Source: Hyphomicrobiales bacterium (lineage in GTDB: Bacteria > Pseudomonadota > Alphaproteobacteria > Rhizobiales > Beijerinckiaceae). Taken from it: 19,687 bases of DNA. A program made the position numbers and the translations under genes. Under the pieces are notes generated by a model. That model was not told the DNA's origin. It ran no database searches and was given only the letters and a program-made list of their open reading frames with translations. Positions 15,192-19,687 of this stretch are shown one piece after another; the stretch's first letter is position 1, and each line of letters opens with the position of its first letter. The DNA is taken from positions 1 through 19,687 of the forward strand of contig JAATEW010000178.1 in NCBI GenBank assembly GCA_015655535.1, given 5' to 3'.

Positions 15192-16382
15192 ATGACTCAT
15201 GGGTTCAGCAGAATAACTTCAATCGGGCACGTTCCGATTAACCAGCTCTTCTGGATCGTGCCCTTTGTCTTTCTCGGGCTTATGGCATCTTCGGTATTGC
15301 GCTCGTCACCGATCTTTCCGGAGGCGGTGTCCAGCCGGAATGTCATTGATGCGGCCGGCGTTGAGGTCGCGGTTCCTCTGCCCTTCCAGGCCATTGTCAG
15401 ATTTGGCGGCGGCCCTTTTCTGGAAACGACGCATGCACCGGAGGCGCTTTTAAAGGCCGGCAGTCCCAAAGACAGAACCTTTTGGTTTGCCGGTGGAATT
15501 ATGAGCCGGCTTTACCCGGATGTTTTGAATAATGACGCCCTTTGGGATTGTCCATCAGATCTCGAATCGCTGTTGGCGTACTATGATGCCGCGACTTATC
15601 TTTCGCCCTATTTGGATGGAAAAGCTGCTGAAGGCACGATGCGACGCATCGGACTTTCAGCGCTCGCATTAGGCCAACATCCAAAGAGCAAGGATGAGGG
15701 AATTTTTACCGCGACTCGCATCGAGGCCATGGCGCTGGCGCAACCAAAGCGTGGCGAAAGCTTTATTGCAAACTACAAGCAAGCCTACGCTGATTTGAAT
15801 CAGGAACTGAAACCGGAGACCCTCATAGACCTTCCACGCGTCCTTGGAATGGGCGCGTCTAAACGTAACTGGGACCGGCTTTTCGCCTTCGGAGAAAAAC
15901 AAACGCAATATGATGGTCAATATCAGCGCGCTGGCGTGATGAATGCAACCGATGGCTACGAAAATACGGGCCGGGAGCAGGACGCCGAACGCATCCTCGC
16001 AATGAATCCAGATTTTATTTTCCTTGCGAGCGAAAGCGTTTCCGACTTCCGGCACGATCCCCGCTGGCAGGGGCTCAAGGCTATCAAGGATAGTCGCGTT
16101 TATGTGGACCTGCGGGAATTGCAGGGAAGCATGGAGCCCCTTTACGGCCTCGACTTCCGGCCGCTTTGGGCGCGCTGGCTCGCCGCAATTACGCATCCCG
16201 AACGTCTGCAGCCAAAACTGCGCGGGTTGCTGCGCGACCATTTTATGGAGGCTTATGGCTATCGCCTGAGCGAAGACGAGATCGATGATCTTCTACGCAT
16301 CGACGAAAACAAGCATTCCGTTGGCTACGCCAGATTCACCAAGGATTACCTCAAAAGCGACGCATTGGGGCTCTCGCAATGA
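15192..16382 (+). CDS. FecB/TroA-like ABC importer periplasmic binding protein
   Basis: A 396-residue binding protein delivering a chelate or cofactor to the FecCD-type permease. ATG 15192 is preferred over a TTG at 15171. A hydrophobic N-terminal segment (residues 19-35, LFWIVPFVFLGLMASSV) acts as signal peptide or anchor; there is no lipobox cysteine. Family features are DAAGVEVAVPLPFQAIVRFG at the start of the fold, the AERILAMNPDFIFLASES strand-helix, DPRWQGLKAIKDSRVYVDL, and the C-terminal RPLWARWLAAITHPERL with an extra YGYRLSEDEIDDLL tail. The middle part is divergent and longer than in typical siderophore binders. Its stop overlaps the next start (ATGA), so the two proteins are translationally coupled. 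Confidence 0.85.
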   Translation: MTHGFSRITSIGHVPINQLFWIVPFVFLGLMASSVLRSSPIFPEAVSSRNVIDAAGVEVAVPLPFQAIVRFGGGPFLETTHAPEALLKAGSPKDRTFWFAGGIMSRLYPDVLNNDALWDCPSDLESLLAYYDAATYLSPYLDGKAAEGTMRRIGLSALALGQHPKSKDEGIFTATRIEAMALAQPKRGESFIANYKQAYADLNQELKPETLIDLPRVLGMGASKRNWDRLFAFGEKQTQYDGQYQRAGVMNATDGYENTGREQDAERILAMNPDFIFLASESVSDFRHDPRWQGLKAIKDSRVYVDLRELQGSMEPLYGLDFRPLWARWLAAITHPERLQPKLRGLLRDHFMEAYGYRLSEDEIDDLLRIDENKHSVGYARFTKDYLKSDALGLSQ

Positions 16383-18400
16383 GCAAGACGACCGCAACAC
16401 CGCAGCTGCCATCGGGTCAGCTCCAAAACTTTCAGCAGGCCATCCATGCGTTTCAACAGGGCGCCCTCAATCAGGCCGAGGCGATCTGCAAGGCCATATT
16501 GGCAGCTCAACCTGGCTCTTTCGATGCGCTACATATGCTGGGTGTTCTCCACTATCAGGAAGGCCGATATAGCGATGCTCTCGTTTGTCTCGAGGCCGCA
16601 TTCAAGCAGCAGCCGCATCATCTGCCTATTTTATCTGGCCTCGGCCTCGTGCATGGCAGGCTTCGCCAATATGAAGAAGCACTCACCTACCATGATCATT
16701 TGCTTGCGCTCGAACCTGATCATGCCGAGACGCTGAACAATCGCGGCAACACATTGATGGAATTGCAGCGTCCGGGAGAAGCGCTGACAGCTTATGATCG
16801 TGCGCTGGGATTAAGGCCGCAGCTTGCCGATGCGCATAACAATCGCGGTAAAGCGCTCATGCTACTCACTCGTCTTAACGAGGCACTCGAGAGTTTCGAT
16901 CAAGCCGTGACGCTCAGGCCAGATTATGCGGATGCTTTCAACAACAGGGGAACCCTTCTGCTCGTGCTCAAACGTCCCGGTGACGCTTTGGCGAGTTTCG
17001 ACAAAGCCCTTTCTTTGAGTCCGCACCAAGCGGATTTGCTGAACAACCGCAGCACCGCACTGAAAGACCTAGGGCGCCTCAATGAAGCTCTGGCAAGTGC
17101 GGAAAAAGCATTGATGCTCGAACCAGAGCACGCGGGCTTCCATAACAATCGTGGCAACGTCCTTAAGGATCTCCGGCGTCCCGCTGAAGCGCTAGCTTGT
17201 TATGACGAAGCGATCGCCATCACCCCCGATTTCGCTGATGCATATAACAACAAGGGCCTTGTCTTGAACGACCTTGGGCGAGTCGATGCAGCGAAAGAAG
17301 CGATCGAAAAGGCGATCTCGCTCGCTCCGCGGGTCCCGCGCTTTTACAATCACCTCAGTGAATGCAAACGGCTTACTGCTGACGATCCGCACTTTCGCGC
17401 CATGCGGGAGTTGGCGGAAGACATGTCATCGTTTTCAACCGATGAGCAAGCGCAGCTTCATTTCGGCATGGGCAAAGCCTATGCGGATATTGGCGATCCC
17501 GAACACGCAATGCAGCACTGGCTCGACGGCAACGCCTTGAATCGGCGCCTGATCAATTATGATGCGCCAGCCGATATCGACCTTCTCGCACGCACGCAAG
17601 TGGCTTTCACGGCTGAACTGCTGTCGAACAAGTCTGGCGGTGGCGATCCTTGCCCGGTACCCGTCTTCATTCTCGGGATGCCGCGCTCCGGCACAACATT
17701 GGTCGAGCAGATTCTAGCAAGTCATCCAAAAGTCTTCGGCGCTGGCGAGATCGACGACTTCGGTCAGGCGGCGACAAGACTCAGCGGCTCTCAAATGGCG
17801 AGCTATTCACCGGAATATCTGTCGCGTCTATCCGACACTCAATTACGCCGTTTCGGCGCCAGCTATGTCGATCATATTCGTGCGCTTGCACCATCGGCAG
17901 AACGCATCACCGACAAGACGCCTGAAAACTTCCGCTTTGTCGGCCTCATCCATATGGTGCTGCCGAATGCGCGTATCATCCACACGCGGCGTGATCCGGT
18001 CGACACCTGCCTTTCCTGCTTATCAAAATCTTTTGTCGGCAATTCGGTACCCTATGCTTTCGACCTTAGCGAATTGGGCCGCTTTTATGCCACCTATGAC
18101 TCTTTGATGGCGCATTGGCACAAGGTTTTGCCGCCCGGCGTCATGCTTGACCTACAATATGAAGATGTCGTCGCGGATCTCGAAGGACAGGCCCGCCGCA
18201 TCCTTGCCCATTGCGGATTGGAGTGGGACCCACGCTGCCTCGATTTTCATAGGACGGAGCGTCCGGTGCATACCGCGAGCCGGACCCAGGTACGCCAACC
18301 CATCTTCAAAAGCTCTGTTGGACGCTGGCGTTCCTATGAGCCTTTTCTCGGGCCGTTGCTCACTGCTCTCGGCCACGATGACAAGGGGACACAGCGATGA
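16379..18400 (+). CDS. TPR-repeat sulfotransferase
   Basis: A 673-residue fusion of an N-terminal tetratricopeptide array and a C-terminal sulfotransferase. TPR units fill about residues 15-320. Six in a row carry an NNRG-type motif at 120, 154, 188, 222, 256 and 290, exactly 34 residues apart. The sulfotransferase domain starts near 425, with the 5'-phosphosulfate loop PRSGTTLVEQIL (435-446) and a 3'-phosphate-binding segment RRDPVDTCLSCLSKSF (about 538-553). The family moves sulfate from PAPS to a hydroxyl or amine on proteins, sugars or small molecules; the acceptor here is unknown. No signal peptide is seen, so it should act in the cytoplasm. It overlaps the binding-protein gene by four bases. 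Confidence 0.9.
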   Translation: MSKTTATPQLPSGQLQNFQQAIHAFQQGALNQAEAICKAILAAQPGSFDALHMLGVLHYQEGRYSDALVCLEAAFKQQPHHLPILSGLGLVHGRLRQYEEALTYHDHLLALEPDHAETLNNRGNTLMELQRPGEALTAYDRALGLRPQLADAHNNRGKALMLLTRLNEALESFDQAVTLRPDYADAFNNRGTLLLVLKRPGDALASFDKALSLSPHQADLLNNRSTALKDLGRLNEALASAEKALMLEPEHAGFHNNRGNVLKDLRRPAEALACYDEAIAITPDFADAYNNKGLVLNDLGRVDAAKEAIEKAISLAPRVPRFYNHLSECKRLTADDPHFRAMRELAEDMSSFSTDEQAQLHFGMGKAYADIGDPEHAMQHWLDGNALNRRLINYDAPADIDLLARTQVAFTAELLSNKSGGGDPCPVPVFILGMPRSGTTLVEQILASHPKVFGAGEIDDFGQAATRLSGSQMASYSPEYLSRLSDTQLRRFGASYVDHIRALAPSAERITDKTPENFRFVGLIHMVLPNARIIHTRRDPVDTCLSCLSKSFVGNSVPYAFDLSELGRFYATYDSLMAHWHKVLPPGVMLDLQYEDVVADLEGQARRILAHCGLEWDPRCLDFHRTERPVHTASRTQVRQPIFKSSVGRWRSYEPFLGPLLTALGHDDKGTQR

Positions 18401-18456
18401 CGACCGCACGGGTCCTGCTCGCGACTTTTGTCAGCATCAAATGCATGAGTTCGTAA
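18397..18456 (+). CDS. Possible 19-residue peptide or truncated gene start
   Basis: An ATG overlapping the sulfotransferase stop (ATGA) has a good AAGGGGA site about eight bases upstream and encodes only MTTARVLLATFVSIKCMSS before TAA. The start context is that of a coupled operon gene. The product may be a leader, a remnant of a deleted gene, or chance. Confidence 0.25.
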   Translation: MTTARVLLATFVSIKCMSS

Positions 18457-18482
18457 CATTCGGCATGGGGGACTAAATCATC

Positions 18483-19244
18483 ATGAAACGGATACTTCTT
18501 GCAACTGCCGTAACCGCATCTTTAACGATCGGCGCTATCGCCGCCGATCTCCCTAGCAGGACGCCACCGGCTTTATTGCCGCCGCCACCGCTGGCTGTAA
18601 ACTGGACTGGTATCTATGCCGGCGGCCAAGTCGGCTTTCAATGGGCAAACACCAATCAGTTCACTTATTCGACCGCTACGGGCGCTGCCACCGCTGCTCA
18701 ACCGTCTTATTATCAATCGGGTGTCGTCGGTGGTGGCCATGTCGGTTATAATTATCAAATCAATCAGTTTGTCCTGGGCATTGAAGGCGATATCGAGGGA
18801 ACGACTTATAAAGGCTCCGCCCCCTATGCCGGCGGCCTTTATAGTTTCAATACGACAGAAAGCATTGAAGGTTCGATCCGCGGCCGAGTCGGCGTCGCTG
18901 GCTATGATCGCGCGCTTTTCTACGTGACGGGCGGGGTTGCCTTCGCTCCGATCAAAAACTCATATGGGATAGGCACTGCGACGGTGCCTTTATATGACGA
19001 TATCACCACAACGCACACGGGCTGGACGGTGGGCGGCGGTTTTGAATATGCCTTCAATCCCCATTGGTCGGCTCGTCTCGAATACCGCTATACGGACTTC
19101 GGCAATTACAACGATATCCTCGCTGTTTCGCCCGGCGGTACCATCAGCGATCGTCATCACGAGACTGACAACGCGGTGCGTTTGGGCTTTAGCTACAAAT
19201 TCGACATGTACACGCCGCTGTCCATTGTTATCGCTAAATATTGA
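18483..19244 (+). CDS. Omp25/Omp31-like outer-membrane beta-barrel protein
   Basis: A 253-residue porin-family barrel of the rhizobial and Brucella outer-membrane immunogenic type. The signal peptide is MKRILLATAVTASLTIGAIA with cleavage before ADLP. A proline-rich linker (PPALLPPPPLAVNWTG) leads to the first strand IYAGGQVGFQWA. Later family features are GGGHVGYNYQINQFVLGIEG, GRVGVAGYDRALFYVTGGVA, GWTVGGGFEYAFNPHWSARL and EYRYTDFG. Most relatives end at the last strand, here RLGFSYKF; this protein carries 14 residues more (DMYTPLSIVIAKY region), an odd C-terminus for barrel-assembly recognition. GGGGG lies upstream of the start. Structural or passive-pore roles are usual; a link to the import cluster is not shown. 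Confidence 0.9.
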   Translation: MKRILLATAVTASLTIGAIAADLPSRTPPALLPPPPLAVNWTGIYAGGQVGFQWANTNQFTYSTATGAATAAQPSYYQSGVVGGGHVGYNYQINQFVLGIEGDIEGTTYKGSAPYAGGLYSFNTTESIEGSIRGRVGVAGYDRALFYVTGGVAFAPIKNSYGIGTATVPLYDDITTTHTGWTVGGGFEYAFNPHWSARLEYRYTDFGNYNDILAVSPGGTISDRHHETDNAVRLGFSYKFDMYTPLSIVIAKY

Positions 19245-19332
19245 TCGAGCCTGACTGCCTTACCGTCAAATCAGTCTCGGCCTGGTAAACACGCCGATCA
19301 TGACAAAAGCCACGAGTGCGCGTGCCGGTTCG

Positions 19333-19362
19333 CGGGGAGGCCTGAAAGGAATGGCCTCCCCG
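19333..19362 (+). terminator. Strong hairpin downstream of the barrel gene
   Basis: CGGGGAGGCC at 19333-19342 pairs perfectly with GGCCTCCCCG at 19353-19362 around a 10-base loop, about 90 bases after the stop. The stem is very GC-rich, as in a terminator, but no T-tract follows. It probably stops or protects the transcript. Confidence 0.5.
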
Positions 19363-19522
19363 AGGAAACTGCAGCCCTGCCCTGCCCCGGGGAACCCAAG
19401 ACCCACGTACCAATTAGCCTCGATTTAAAGCCCGTCAGGCGCGATATGGGTGCCAATCATGTACCGGTCGCCCAGCTCATATAGACCACGTTACCCGCCC
19501 GCTTATCATTTGTAATAAAGAC

Positions 19523-19556
19523 GACAAATTTGTCTTAAAGCAGACAAATTTTTTGT
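19523..19556. promoter_or_regulatory. Paired ACAAAT palindromes, likely operator
   Basis: A perfect 12-bp palindrome GACAAATTTGTC lies at 19523-19534. Exactly 20 bases on, GACAAATTT recurs at 19543, giving ACAAA-TTT-TTTGT at 19544-19556. Two sites two helical turns apart suit cooperative binding of a dimeric regulator. They lie 60-95 bases before the start of the next gene at 19617, next to an AT-rich promoter-like stretch at 19571-19591. Confidence 0.5.
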
Positions 19557-19616
19557 GCTTGCGCCTCTCGATATTATATTTTTATATATATCGGACTAGA
19601 TAGCAGGGGGCTGCTT

Positions 19617-19687
19617 GTGGCGCGTCGATACAATCCTTTTTTGAGTTGGGGCAGGTGGCCAACCTTGCCTTCCAATGCGAGATTTGC
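19617..19687 (+). CDS. Start of an unidentified gene, truncated by window end
   Basis: A GTG at 19617 preceded by AGGGGG six bases upstream opens a frame that runs to the end of the window (23 codons, VARRYNPFLSWGRWPTLPSN at the start). The AT-rich promoter and operator-like repeats upstream support a true gene start. Too little is visible to name the product. Confidence 0.5.
   Translation, partial: MARRYNPFLSWGRWPTLPSNARF

Noticed and set aside
12735..18400. A methanobactin cluster (receptor, exporters and sulfotransferase together)
   Set aside because: No MbnB or MbnC homologue and no precursor peptide gene was seen. The sulfotransferase is of the TPR-fused type, not the small MbnS type.
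1..19687. CRISPR array, tRNA or rRNA genes, and complete insertion sequences
   Set aside because: No regularly spaced repeats with spacers, no cloverleaf or rRNA signatures, and no transposase frame were recognised by eye.

Overview
This window is a moderately GC-rich bacterial segment. Gene style, the ExbB-ExbD-TonB arrangement, an Omp25-like porin and a TPR-sulfotransferase suggest an alphaproteobacterium of the Hyphomicrobiales, possibly near Beijerinckiaceae or the methylotrophs. That placement is an inference from protein character only; no rRNA or other marker gene is present.

Layout. The left edge holds the 3' end of a FecCD-type ABC permease, then a 70-residue one-helix protein. About 700 bases without a convincing gene follow, holding possible gene remnants. 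Next come a FecE-type ATPase (1439-2233), a fused ABC exporter (2393-4264) and a secreted DUF3016 protein (4309-4785). Convergent to these is an SbmA/BacA/YddA-like ABC transporter on the minus strand (4795-6612). A 430-base gap with a perfect 15-bp inverted repeat leads to a small secreted protein and a minus-strand exbB-exbD-tonB operon (7430-9727). The right half is on the plus strand: an unrecognised 97-residue protein, a NifD-like protein (about 11059-12552), a TonB-dependent receptor (12735-15089), a periplasmic binding protein (15192-16382) overlapping a TPR-sulfotransferase (16379-18400), an Omp25-like barrel (18483-19244), and the first 23 codons of another gene preceded by operator-like palindromes.

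How it fits together. Every part of one TonB-energised metal-chelate import route is present: receptor, ExbB/ExbD/TonB, binding protein, permease and ATPase. Two further ABC transporters of exporter or peptide-uptake type sit beside them. The substrate cannot be read from the sequence; iron-siderophore, cobalamin-like or another metal chelate are all possible.

The most unusual gene is the NifD-like protein directly upstream of the receptor. It aligns along its length with the alpha subunit of molybdenum nitrogenase and keeps NifD-specific stretches. It appears to have lost two of three P-cluster cysteines and both FeMo-cofactor ligands, and no nifH or nifK lies in the window. It is unlikely to be a working nitrogenase subunit. 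Its neighbourhood suggests a repurposed NifD fold linked to metal or metal-chelate uptake.
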